Origin: JAMXLO01 sp963832895
GTDB lineage: Bacteria; Pseudomonadota; Alphaproteobacteria; Acetobacterales; Acetobacteraceae
Length of the DNA: 64,000 nucleotides
Direction: 5' to 3'
NCBI GenBank assembly: GCA_963832895.1
Contig: CAWHVQ010000003.1
Span: forward strand, 372,001-436,000
Part shown: positions 53,186 to 61,052 of the stretch, piece after piece
Layout: each line of letters begins with the position of its first letter
Position numbering within the stretch: the stretch's first letter is position 1
Position numbers and translations under genes: made by a program
Notes under the pieces: generated by a model
Told to the model about the DNA's origin: nothing
What the model saw: only the letters and a program-made list of their open reading frames with translations
Database searches by the model: none

Positions 53186-53854
53186 TCAGCGGCGCGCGCC
53201 GCCGCGTGCCGGAGCGGCGGTTGGCGCCGCGGCTGCGGGCGCTGCCACCGGTGCAGCCGCTGCCGTCGGCTCGGCTGAGACTTCGGCCAGCTTGGTCGGG
53301 GGCGCCACAGTCGCGACAACGAAGTTGCGAGCGACCGCCGGGCGGCTGTTCTCGGTCCCCTTCAAATCTTCCCAGCGCACTGCATCGTTGAAGTCGAGTT
53401 CGGCGAGGTCTGCGGTGAATTGCTCGGGAATGTGCTCAGGTTGCGCGTAAACCTGGACGGTGTGGCGGATCACGTTCAGCACGCCGCCGCGCTTGAGGCC
53501 GGGGCTCAGCCCGTCATTCTCGAAATGCACGGGCACCGACACGCGGATCGGTTCGCCGGGGGCGAGACGCTGAAAATCGACATGCTCGGGCGCATCGGTC
53601 ACCGGGTGAAACTGCACGTCACGGAACAGCGCCTGCGTCGCGTCGCCGTTGATCTTGATCTCGTAGAGGCGCGACTGCCAGCCGGGTCGGCTCAGTTCGC
53701 GCAGGACCGCGCGAGGGTCAAGTGCGATGAGGCTGGGCGCGTGCTTGGCACCGTAGATGACGCCGGGCATCTTGCCTGCTCGCCGTGTCGCCCGCGCCGC
53801 CCCCTTACCGGCTCGCGTGCGTGCCTCGGCCTCGATGGTGACGACATTGGCCAT
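53186..53854 (-). CDS. rplY: 50S ribosomal protein L25/general stress protein Ctc
   Basis: A 222-residue protein from the ATG at 53854, which has AGGAG seven bases upstream. The L25 domain holds TIEAEARTRAGKGAARATRR and GKMPGVIYGAKHAPSLIALD. The C-terminal TL5 domain holds DVQFHPVTDAPEHVDFQRL and VHFENDGLSPGLKRGGVLNV, ending in an Ala/Pro tail. The two-domain form (Ctc) binds 5S rRNA. It heads the rplY-pth-ychF set. Confidence 0.95.
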   Translation of the reverse strand: MANVVTIEAEARTRAGKGAARATRRAGKMPGVIYGAKHAPSLIALDPRAVLRELSRPGWQSRLYEIKINGDATQALFRDVQFHPVTDAPEHVDFQRLAPGEPIRVSVPVHFENDGLSPGLKRGGVLNVIRHTVQVYAQPEHIPEQFTADLAELDFNDAVRWEDLKGTENSRPAVARNFVVATVAPPTKLAEVSAEPTAAAAPVAAPAAAAPTAAPARGGARR

Positions 53855-53875
53855 GGTCCGCTCCTGCAAATGACT

Positions 53876-53900
53876 GCGCCGGCCTCCAGGGGTGCCGGCG
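53876..53900 (-). promoter_or_regulatory. Hairpin in the rplY leader
   Basis: GCGCCGGC (53876-53883) and GCCGGCGC (53894-53901) form a perfect eight-base stem around a ten-base loop, about 20-45 bases before the rplY start on the minus strand. It could be a leader structure or the end of the upstream hypothetical transcript, but no T-run follows it on that strand. Confidence 0.35.
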
Positions 53901-53951
53901 CGGCGGGGATGTAGCGGGAATGCCTAAGCGGGGCAAGGCGGTGATTTCGTC

Positions 53952-54608
53952 TCATAGTGTTGGTGCATGAGACGGCGTTGTGTGCAGTGAGACAGAGTTG
54001 GCGGGCCATTGATGCGCGATCAGGGCCTGGACAATGGCGGGTTCGGGGGCACCGAAATCGAGGGGCTTGGGCAGGCCGCCCGCGGCTCGGATGCGTCGGG
54101 CGCGATCAGGATAGATGATCGCGTACTGTTCGGCCTCGGTGAGGTCTTCGAACCGGGGCGAACCGGCAGCGTCGGGCGACAACTCGGGGGAGGGGACCGA
54201 GGCATCACGGAACCAATAGCCGGCGCGTTCCATGGCGGCGGGATGCATTGCTGTCTCAGCTTTCTCGCGTGCCACCTGGTCCCGGCGAAGCATGCGCAGC
54301 CCGCTCTGCATATGGCGCATCATGACGGCGGCGCGAGCGTGACAGCGGCGGACTTCCTCGGGTAGCTGGCCAGGCTGGACGGCGAGACGGAGGCTTTCCT
54401 TGGCGTGTGCATCGGCGGCCACGATCTGGGTGGCAAGATTGGCCTCGTAGGCGTCGGCGGGGTGCAGCGCGGCCACGAACGCCATCGCGTTTTCCTCACG
54501 GTCGGCGCGGGCTTCCGCGGTGTCCGGGACGGGTGGCGGGAGGAGACCGCGGAGGGTGGCAAAGATCTCGCGCGTTATGGTGGCGGACTGGTTGGGGATG
54601 GTATCCAT
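53952..54608 (-). CDS. Hypothetical protein, helical and Ala/Arg-rich
   Basis: A 218-residue protein of no family I can name. The central part is strongly helical, with AALHPADAYEANLATQIVAA, CHARAAVMMRHMQSGLRMLR and RDQVAREKAETAMHPAAMER; the C-terminal third has DLTEAEQYAIIYPDRARRIR. There are no membrane segments or signal. It sits between rplY and the ATP synthase F0 genes on the same strand, where an insertion of a gene is unusual. The 55 bases upstream are AT-rich and include TTTATAT on the minus strand, so it may have its own promoter. Confidence 0.6.
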   Translation of the reverse strand: MDTIPNQSATITREIFATLRGLLPPPVPDTAEARADREENAMAFVAALHPADAYEANLATQIVAADAHAKESLRLAVQPGQLPEEVRRCHARAAVMMRHMQSGLRMLRRDQVAREKAETAMHPAAMERAGYWFRDASVPSPELSPDAAGSPRFEDLTEAEQYAIIYPDRARRIRAAGGLPKPLDFGAPEPAIVQALIAHQWPANSVSLHTTPSHAPTL

Positions 54609-54663
54609 TCAGTGGAGGTGGACGTTAGGCTTGGCGATATAAAGAGATAGTCATAATAACAGA

Positions 54664-55179
54664 TCAGGCGACGCGGCGGCTGGCCAGGGCACTCGGCAAT
54701 TGGGCGATCGCGTGGTCGATCAGCCGCGAATCCGCGTCCGCCGACAGTCCCTCGGCGATCACCTGCCGCGCCGCCGCTGTTGCGACCTCGGCCGCGGTCA
54801 ACCGAACCTCGTCGACCGCGGCCTTCTCGGCGGCGGCAATGCGGTCCATCGCCATCTGCTCGCGCCGCCGCGCCGACGCCTCGGCCTCCGCGCCCGCCGC
54901 AGCCGCGACGCGCTCAGCTTCCGCCTTGGCACCCTCGATCAGTGCCTGCGCCTCACGCAACGCCTCGGTCCGCCGCGTCTCGGCGTCGCGCAGCATCGCC
55001 TCGGCCTCCTGACGCAGCCGCGCGGCCTCGTCCAGCTCGCTCCGGACCTTGGCAGCACGATCGTCCAGCATCTGCGCCAGCACCGACCAAAGTCTGCGGC
55101 CGAACAGCACGAAGAACAGCACGAAGGCGATCAGCACCCAGTTGCGCGGTTCGGCGAAGAAGCTTGGTTCTGGCTCCAT
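54664..55179 (-). CDS. atpF: ATP synthase F0 subunit b
   Basis: A 171-residue protein: a short N-terminus, a membrane anchor at about 12-30 (NWVLIAFVLFFVLFGRRLWS) and a long Ala/Glu/Arg-rich helix (for example DDRAAKVRSELDEAARLRQE). It forms the peripheral stalk with b'. It is the last gene of the F0 set; the F1 genes are not next to it, as is usual in alphaproteobacteria. Confidence 0.9.
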   Translation of the reverse strand: MEPEPSFFAEPRNWVLIAFVLFFVLFGRRLWSVLAQMLDDRAAKVRSELDEAARLRQEAEAMLRDAETRRTEALREAQALIEGAKAEAERVAAAAGAEAEASARRREQMAMDRIAAAEKAAVDEVRLTAAEVATAAARQVIAEGLSADADSRLIDHAIAQLPSALASRRVA

Positions 55180-55191
55180 ATCGGTTCGTCC

Positions 55192-55758
55192 TCAGGCAAT
55201 CCGGCGTGAGGCCAGTGCGGCGCCGATCGCGCCATCCAGCCGCTGTGCATCCGGCGGCGCACCGGTCAGGCGCCCGATCACCGTGGCTGCCGTCTCGGTC
55301 GCCACGTCACGCAGCGCGCGCATTGCCGCCCCGCGCGCCGCATTGATCTGTGCCTCCGCCTCGTGCAGCTGCTGCTCCAGCCGCTGGTTCAGCGCCGTGA
55401 TGCGCGCCGAAGCCTCCTGCTTCGCCGCATCCAGGGCCGCATTGATCGCGGCCTGAGCTTCGGCCCGCGCGCGAGCCGTCGCCTCCGTTACATGCTTGGC
55501 CGCTTCGTCGGCCTGAGCCTTGGAGGCCTGCGCGGTCTCCAGATCCGAGGCGATGTGACGCGCGCGCTCCTCGATCACCGCGCCTACCTTCGGCAGGGCG
55601 ATGCGCGACAGCACGATGTACAGCACGGCGAAGATGATCGCGCCCCATACCACCTGGCTGGTGGTCAGTGGGTTGGCGAAGTCGAGCTGCGGCATGCCTG
55701 CCGCTCTGGCGGCGGTTGGCAGCAGCAGCGCAGCGAGCAGCGCCAGGCGTATCGGCAT
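55192..55758 (-). CDS. atpF': ATP synthase F0 subunit b'
   Basis: A 188-residue relative of subunit b. An N-terminal hydrophobic stretch that may act as a signal (ALLAALLLPTAARAAGMPQL) precedes a membrane segment (VVWGAIIFAVLYIVLSRIAL), then a long stalk helix rich in Ala/Glu (SDLETAQASKAQADEAAKHV). Two b-type genes are typical of alphaproteobacteria and phototrophs. It shares its first base with the end of atpE and is followed by atpF after 12 bases. Confidence 0.88.
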   Translation of the reverse strand: MPIRLALLAALLLPTAARAAGMPQLDFANPLTTSQVVWGAIIFAVLYIVLSRIALPKVGAVIEERARHIASDLETAQASKAQADEAAKHVTEATARARAEAQAAINAALDAAKQEASARITALNQRLEQQLHEAEAQINAARGAAMRALRDVATETAATVIGRLTGAPPDAQRLDGAIGAALASRRIA

Positions 55759-55982
55759 CAGACGAACAAGATGATGAACGCGATAACCAGCGCGTAGAGC
55801 GCCACCGCCTCGGTCAGCGCGAACCCGAGAATGGCGAGGCCGAACACGCGCTCGCGCGCCGCGGGGTTGCGCGCCACGCTGGTGACCAGGGCGGCGAAGA
55901 TGTAGCCGATACCGACGCCGACACCCGACAGTGCGATAACGGCGATACCCGCGCCGATGGCCTTTGCGGAAGCGAGATCCAT
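55758..55982 (-). CDS. atpE: ATP synthase F0 subunit c
   Basis: A 74-residue hairpin of two membrane segments, GAGIAVIALSGVGVGIGYIF and LAILGFALTEAVALYALVIA, joined by a polar loop (ARNPAARERV). The proton-carrying carboxylate is the Glu in ALTEAVALY. It forms the rotor ring. Its own start is 19 bases after the atpB stop. Confidence 0.95.
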   Translation of the reverse strand: MDLASAKAIGAGIAVIALSGVGVGIGYIFAALVTSVARNPAARERVFGLAILGFALTEAVALYALVIAFIILFV

Positions 55983-56000
55983 TGTTCTTTGTCCCTTTGG

Positions 56001-56753
56001 TTAATGAAGATGCACTGCGTCGTGCAGATAGATGCAGGTGAGCACGGCAAACACATACGCCTGCAATGTCGCCACCAGAATTTCGAAGCCGATCAGCGCC
56101 ACATTCACCGCGAGCGAGAAGGCGGCCGGGACCAGGAAGATGATGCCCGCACCACCGAGCATGATCACGAAGGCGCCGAACACTTCCAGCATCACGTGGC
56201 CCGCCATCATATTGGCGAACAACCGGACCGACAGTGAGATCAGGCGCGACAGGTAGGACAGCACCTCGATCGGGACCAGCAAGGGCATGAGCGCGATCGG
56301 CACGCCCTGCGGCACGAAGTAGCTGAAGAAGTGCCAGCCGTGGATGCGGATCGCGACAACCGTCACGAGGCCCACCACGAACACCGTCAGCGCAAGCGTC
56401 ACCGCGATGTGGCTGGTGTAGGTGAAGAAGTAGGGGAACACGCCCAGCAGGTTGCCGAACAGGATGAAAAAGAACAGCGTGAAGATGAACGGGAAATAGG
56501 CACGGCCTTCAGGGCCGATCGTCTCCGTGCACATGCCCAGCACGGCTTCGTAGGCCATCTCGGCTGCCGATTGCAGCCGTCCCGGCACCATTGCACGCGG
56601 GCGCATGCCGAGCCACAGCAGGCCGAAGGTCAGCAGGCCTGCGACGACCATCATCAGGTTGGCCTGGGTGAAGTTAACGGACGCGCCGATTGGGCCCAGC
56701 GCAGGATGCAGCTGGAACTGGCTCAGTGCGTCGATCGATCCTCCGGCCGCCAC
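56001..56753 (-). CDS. atpB: ATP synthase F0 subunit a
   Basis: A 250-residue polytopic membrane protein with five to six hydrophobic segments. It has the conserved SLSVRLFANMMAGHVMLEVF, whose Arg is essential for proton movement past the c-ring, and LIGFEILVATLQAYVFAVLT near the C-terminus. The end of atpI overlaps its start. Confidence 0.95.
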   Translation of the reverse strand: MAAGGSIDALSQFQLHPALGPIGASVNFTQANLMMVVAGLLTFGLLWLGMRPRAMVPGRLQSAAEMAYEAVLGMCTETIGPEGRAYFPFIFTLFFFILFGNLLGVFPYFFTYTSHIAVTLALTVFVVGLVTVVAIRIHGWHFFSYFVPQGVPIALMPLLVPIEVLSYLSRLISLSVRLFANMMAGHVMLEVFGAFVIMLGGAGIIFLVPAAFSLAVNVALIGFEILVATLQAYVFAVLTCIYLHDAVHLH

Positions 56754-57103
56754 TATCGTCCCCCGTCCCGGACCTTTGGTCCCCGTGTCGGTCGTGGCGC
56801 GAACAGGCGCCAGACATTGAGTACTCCAGCCGCCCCGCCCAGCAGGACGAACACCGCCATCAGGATGGGTTTCGTACCGAGCAGGCGATCCAGCCCCCAG
56901 CCGATGGCGACTGCCACCACCAGGGCCGAGACCATCTCGATCCCCACCCGCAGGCCGATCCCCCAGGGGCTCATGCCGCCGATGTCGCCGGAGTCTCCGG
57001 CTGACGATGGCGGCGGGGCGTCGAGCCCCTGCCTGCTGCGGGCGGCTTTCAGCCTCTCCTCGAAAGAGGGAGACTCTTCTTCCTCGCCCGGCTCCTCGCT
57101 CAT
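56753..57103 (-). CDS. atpI: F0F1 ATP synthase assembly protein AtpI
   Basis: A 116-residue protein. A polar N-terminal half is followed by two membrane segments, IGLRVGIEMVSALVVAVAIG with GWGLDRLLGT, and LMAVFVLLGGAAGVLNVWRL. The GWxLDxxxGTxP loop and the position just before atpB fit AtpI, which helps assemble the c-ring. It starts 65 bases after the TPR gene. Confidence 0.85.
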   Translation of the reverse strand: MSEEPGEEEESPSFEERLKAARSRQGLDAPPPSSAGDSGDIGGMSPWGIGLRVGIEMVSALVVAVAIGWGLDRLLGTKPILMAVFVLLGGAAGVLNVWRLFAPRPTRGPKVRDGGR

Positions 57104-57167
57104 GTCCGTTCCTGACAGGAAGCCCTGCCGGAAGGCGGGGGCTTGCTACAGTTGGGGTTGGACAGTG

Positions 57168-58523
57168 TCAAGAATGCAACCAGCGCGCTGGGGCGGTATA
57201 TCCGGCCCGTTGTGCCGGCGGCACAGACCGCGTGGCGGTTTCGTGGGCGATCATCGCCGAGACCACGTCGTGGCGGCCGGCCTTCATCGCTGAGTCGATC
57301 AGCATCTGGAAGAACAAGTCGCGCTGCGCGTTGCTGCCGCCGAGGAGGCGAATCTGAATTCTGACGCGGCTCCAACAGGTCGACGACGCGCGCGTGGTCG
57401 CCGCGGCGATGAGCAAGCGCCGCCTCGCATGCCGGGATCACGACGCCGGCGATAGCCGGCGCGGTCCATAGCGCGGAATCCGCCGCGAGCTCGTGCAGCG
57501 CGGCGAGGTAGCGGCCGGCTGTTTCGTCGCGTCCGGTGGCGGCCAGCGCGAGCATCAGGTGAGGGACGAGCAGAAGGTGGCCCGCGTCGCCTATGCGGGC
57601 TTCCGCCTTGTCGGCGAGTTCGTCCCAGCGATGGTCGACGTCGAGGCCGAGCAGTTCCAGACGCCACAGCAGGGCAGTCGCGTTCTGCAGATCCACATAG
57701 TGGTCCGGCACGGCCTTCGTTATCGGATCGTCGAAATTGCGGATGTTCGCATCGTAGCTCGCCAGCACGGCGTCGCGGTCACCGAGGTCGAGCTCCATCA
57801 GGGTGCGATGCCACCAGAGATGATGGATCAGGTTGTTGCCGGCCAACCAGTTGGGAATTTGCGATTGCAGCCAATGGCAGCCTTCACGCGGGCGGCAGTC
57901 CATCTCCAGCACGTGCGCCTTGACGTGGTGGGCGAAGTAGTTCGTACGGTCCTGTTCCAGCGCAGCATCCACCGCGTGTTCTGCCGCGGCATAGTCGCCG
58001 GTCTCCTCGTGCGCGAAGGCCCAGACACATTGTGCGAGGTCGTAGCCCGGCAGGTCGGATGACCAGCGCGGCACGATGCGGTCCGCCTGTTCGCGAATCT
58101 TTTGGGTCTGGCCGTGGCGAAACCACGTCGTGTCGCAGATGCGAAGTGCCAGCAGGTCGGTGGGTGTCGCGTCGAGGATCTGTCGCCAGATCGCGAAGGA
58201 CCTGTCGAGTTCGCCGGCCGCCCAGGCAGCGAACGCGGCCACATGCAGTTTTTCGCGCTGCGTGGCGGTGGCCGCATTGGATTGGGCAACGGCGAGAGTG
58301 GCGACGATCTGTTGGCGGTGGGCAGGGTTGGCGGCACCGAGCAGGAGATAGCCCTTGAGGCAATGTGCCATGACGAAGTCTGCGTCGGCGACGATGGTTT
58401 TGCCGACCAGCGCCATCGTGTCTGTGTGGTATTTCAGGTAATGCTCGACCGCACGGTCGAACAGACGTGCCGCTTCAGGTACCTGTCGGTCGACAGCGGC
58501 AGGTTGCGTTCGTCCGGTTTCAT
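57168..58523 (-). CDS. TPR protein (TTC38-like); two frame breaks
   Basis: The ATG at 58523 overlaps the stop of the upstream gene (ATGA) and begins MKPDERNLPLSTD, typical of the TTC38-like family. About 15 residues on, the family sequence (EAARLFDRAVEHYLKYHTDT) continues in another frame, needing one lost base near 58475-58490. It then runs through FRHGQTQKIREQADRIVPRW and HHVKAHVLEMDCRPREGCHW to GDHARVVDLLEP, where one extra base at about 57362 shifts it again; the ending RIQIRLLGGSNAQRDLFFQM closes at 57168. Restored length is about 451 residues. Repeated helical pairs suggest a TPR scaffold; function unknown. Confidence 0.75.
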
Positions 58524-58870
58524 GATGCTGGTGCTCCGATCCGGAGTTTGTTGCCGCCTTCCGCAGCGAGTGCGTTGCGCAGGGCGGCGAGCAGGGCGAC
58601 GATCGATGGCGTGGCGCGCGGCGGTCGATTGGCGGCGCAGCGTTCGGGCGTTTGCAGCAGCCAGCGGGCGGGGCGAATGTCAGTCGGGGCGGGGTGCACA
58701 CGGAACGTGCCAGAGGCCGTGACGATGTCCACACCGTCGGCGCAAGCCGCGATGCGTGCTTCGACGCCCCACAGCGTGACGCAATCGATGAGCAGCGCAT
58801 GCAGTACGTGGATCTCCCCCTCCCCTTGCGGGAGGGGGAGGCGGATACCCGCGCATACCGGCTCCTTCAT
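58520..58870 (-). CDS. Hypothetical protein with an embedded repeat element
   Basis: A 116-residue frame starting at an ATG two bases after the hydantoinase stop and ending in an ATGA overlap with the TPR gene, so it is probably a real link in an operon. I do not recognise the family. Near the N-terminus IRLPLPQGEGEI is the translation of the palindromic element. The rest includes LLIDCVTLWGVEARIAACAD, a Pro/Arg middle and LLAALRNALAAEGGNKLRIG. The true start could lie after the repeat, but I saw no in-frame ATG there. Confidence 0.5.
   Translation of the reverse strand: MKEPVCAGIRLPLPQGEGEIHVLHALLIDCVTLWGVEARIAACADGVDIVTASGTFRVHPAPTDIRPARWLLQTPERCAANRPPRATPSIVALLAALRNALAAEGGNKLRIGAPAS
58813..58843. 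repeat. Palindromic C/G-rich element, copy 5, inside a reading frame
   Basis: CTCCCCCTCCCCTTGCGGGA followed by GGGGGAGG is the same element as at 15578, 37911, 46345 and 46403. Here it lies inside the start of the small hypothetical gene and is translated on the minus strand as LPLPQGEGE. Confidence 0.65.
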
Positions 58871-58872
58871 CG

Positions 58873-60297
58873 TTACAACTTCGGCCCTTCGAGCATCTCC
58901 GGGGCGATCTTGCGATGCTGCCATTTGCCGTCGGTGAGCGTGCCCTGCCACGTGCCGTTCTCCACCACCACCTTGCCGCGCAGCAGTGTCAGGCAGGGCC
59001 ACGCCTCCATCTTGCGGCCCTCCCAGGGCGTGTAGTCTGCCTCATGCAAATCCTGCGCGCGGATCGTCCGCTTGTCGGTCGGATCCAGCACGCAGATGTC
59101 GGCGTCCGATCCCGCCGCGAGCGCACCCTTGCGCGGATACAGCCCCATGATCCTGGCGGCGTTGGTCGATACCAGATCGACAAACCGGCTCAACGAATAT
59201 CCGCGCCCGCCGACCATCTCGGTGTACATCAGCGCCACGCGCGGTTCGACGCCGGCGTTGCCGCCGGTCGTGTCGTCGATCCGCACGCCTTGCAGTTTCT
59301 TTGCCAGCGTGCAGCAGATCTCGTCGGTGGCCACGCAATTGATGCAGCCATCGAGTGTGCCGGCCCATAGCGCCGCCTGGTCCTCGGCTGACTTCAGCGA
59401 TGGATAGGTGTGATAGATCTGACCATTCGGGGGTTTATAGTCCTCCGAGGTATATAGCATATACTGATGTAGTGACTCGCCGTAGATCGGCACGCCGCGT
59501 GCACGCGCCTCGCGGATCGCCGACACGCCGGATGCAGCCGAGGTGTGCATCATGTAGAGCGTCGTGCCGACCTTCTCGGCCAGCCGGATGACGCGTCGGA
59601 ATGAAATATCCTCGGACAGCGTGTTGTGCACCTCCGCCATGTTGGCAAACCCCGTGCGTCCCTCGCGGATCAGCTTGCCGTACATGTGCATGACGATGTC
59701 GTTGTCCTCGGAATGGATAACGCCGAGGCCGCCATTCGCCTTCAGCACCTGGAACACTTCCCAGATGTCGCCGAAATCCACCATGCGTCCGCGGCGCGAT
59801 GGCGTGATGTCGGTGGTGAAAATCTTCACCGTCGGGAAGCCAGCTTGAATCGCTTCGGCCAACTGGTCCGGCAGCGTCAGTGGAAGCGCGCCTTCCACCA
59901 TGATGTGCTGCGCATAGTCACAGGCGCAGTGGCCCTTCCAGTCCTCCTCGCGCTTCGCGATCGCCTCCTGGACGTTGGCGCCTTGGCTCGCGCGCGTGAA
60001 GTCGATGATTGTTGTCGTCCCGCCATGCACGGCGGCGCGACCCACCACATCAGGTGGATCCGTCAGTGCCGCGCTGCCGTCAGGGTTGGGCAGAAACCAT
60101 TTGCAATGCACGTGCGGATCAATGCCGCCCGGCATGACGACCTTGCCGGTCGCATCGATCAGACGCGCTCCATCCGCCACCGGCAGGCTGCCTTTCGCGG
60201 CGACCGCGACGATCCGCTCACCGGTGATGGCGATGTCATAGGCACCCACGCCCTGTGGCGTCACCACGGTATCACCACGCACCACCAGATCGACCAT
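58873..60297 (-). CDS. Dihydropyrimidinase/D-hydantoinase-family amidohydrolase
   Basis: A 474-residue metal-dependent hydrolase. The ATG at 60297 is chosen because the family start (MVDLVVRGDTVVTPQGVGAY) begins there; the frame is open to 60327. It has VVMPGGIDPHVHCKW with the first metal ligands (HVH), TVKIFTTD with the Lys usually carboxylated in the family, MHTSAASGVSAI and YGESLHQYM with further His ligands, and CVATDEICCT with the catalytic Asp. It opens cyclic imides such as hydantoins or dihydropyrimidines; the substrate is unknown. It starts the operon hydantoinase - hypothetical - TPR gene. Confidence 0.87.
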   Translation of the reverse strand: MVDLVVRGDTVVTPQGVGAYDIAITGERIVAVAAKGSLPVADGARLIDATGKVVMPGGIDPHVHCKWFLPNPDGSAALTDPPDVVGRAAVHGGTTTIIDFTRASQGANVQEAIAKREEDWKGHCACDYAQHIMVEGALPLTLPDQLAEAIQAGFPTVKIFTTDITPSRRGRMVDFGDIWEVFQVLKANGGLGVIHSEDNDIVMHMYGKLIREGRTGFANMAEVHNTLSEDISFRRVIRLAEKVGTTLYMMHTSAASGVSAIREARARGVPIYGESLHQYMLYTSEDYKPPNGQIYHTYPSLKSAEDQAALWAGTLDGCINCVATDEICCTLAKKLQGVRIDDTTGGNAGVEPRVALMYTEMVGGRGYSLSRFVDLVSTNAARIMGLYPRKGALAAGSDADICVLDPTDKRTIRAQDLHEADYTPWEGRKMEAWPCLTLLRGKVVVENGTWQGTLTDGKWQHRKIAPEMLEGPKL

Positions 60298-60423
60298 CGC
60301 TGCTTCCTCCCGGTGTCTGTGCGCCATGGTTCAGCGTCCGCGCCAATCAGGCAAGTGGCGGCAGACTGGATCAAGGCACCGCAATCGACAGGTCGGCTAT
60401 TGCGCGTGCCGCTGCCTGGAGGG

Positions 60424-60918
60424 TTATTTTCCTGCCGGTCCGATACGATCGAAGTGGCCCGACCACACCGTGGTCCAAGGTCCGTCTTCGCCGACACGCG
60501 AGGCATAGTCGGCGTCGACGCCATCGGGCTGGATGTTTCGGTACGTGTATCGCCACCGCGTTCCCGCACCTTTTGGCTCGGACGTGAGGACGAAGGTCCC
60601 GTCCGCCGCCGGAGCGCCCATATAGACTGTCACAATCCTGTCCTTGTCCGCCCAGAGCTGGCGCCATTGTTTCCGTTCGCTGTCCCAGCCGGAAAGACCG
60701 ATACCCTGTACGTGGCCGTTCGCGCCGGTCAGCACTTCCTCGATCGCGCAACCGCCAGCGGTGCGCTTGACCGCGTAATGCTCGGCCGAGGGTGACGCCG
60801 GGTCGTGCCATGCACCCAACCAGAAATCGAACTGGTCGTAGGGCGGGCCGGCGCAGTCGGCCAAGGCCGGCTGACAAGCAAGCAAGGCGCAAAACACCAT
60901 GGCCAGCGAAAGACGCAT
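60424..60918 (-). CDS. Secreted protein, DUF1579-like
   Basis: A 164-residue protein from the ATG at 60918, which has GAGG eight bases upstream. The N-terminus MRLSLAMVFCALLACQPALA is a signal peptide. The mature part YDQFDFWLGAWHDPASPSAE, KQWRQLWADKDRIVTVYMGA and TRWRYTYRNI resembles DUF1579-type lipocalin-like proteins (the 'FDFWLGxW' start is frequent). No role is known. It is not clearly in an operon; the neighbours are 105-130 bases away. Confidence 0.7.
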   Translation of the reverse strand: MRLSLAMVFCALLACQPALADCAGPPYDQFDFWLGAWHDPASPSAEHYAVKRTAGGCAIEEVLTGANGHVQGIGLSGWDSERKQWRQLWADKDRIVTVYMGAPAADGTFVLTSEPKGAGTRWRYTYRNIQPDGVDADYASRVGEDGPWTTVWSGHFDRIGPAGK

Positions 60919-61052
60919 CGCAGTTGCCTCATTCATGTCCACGGATGGCCCAGGCTACCGGAAACCGGCGCGTGAACGAGAAGGGACCGGACGACAACCA
61001 CGGTCGGCCAAACGATACCTTCGCCGGACCTGCTGTGCCGTCAGATCAGAGG

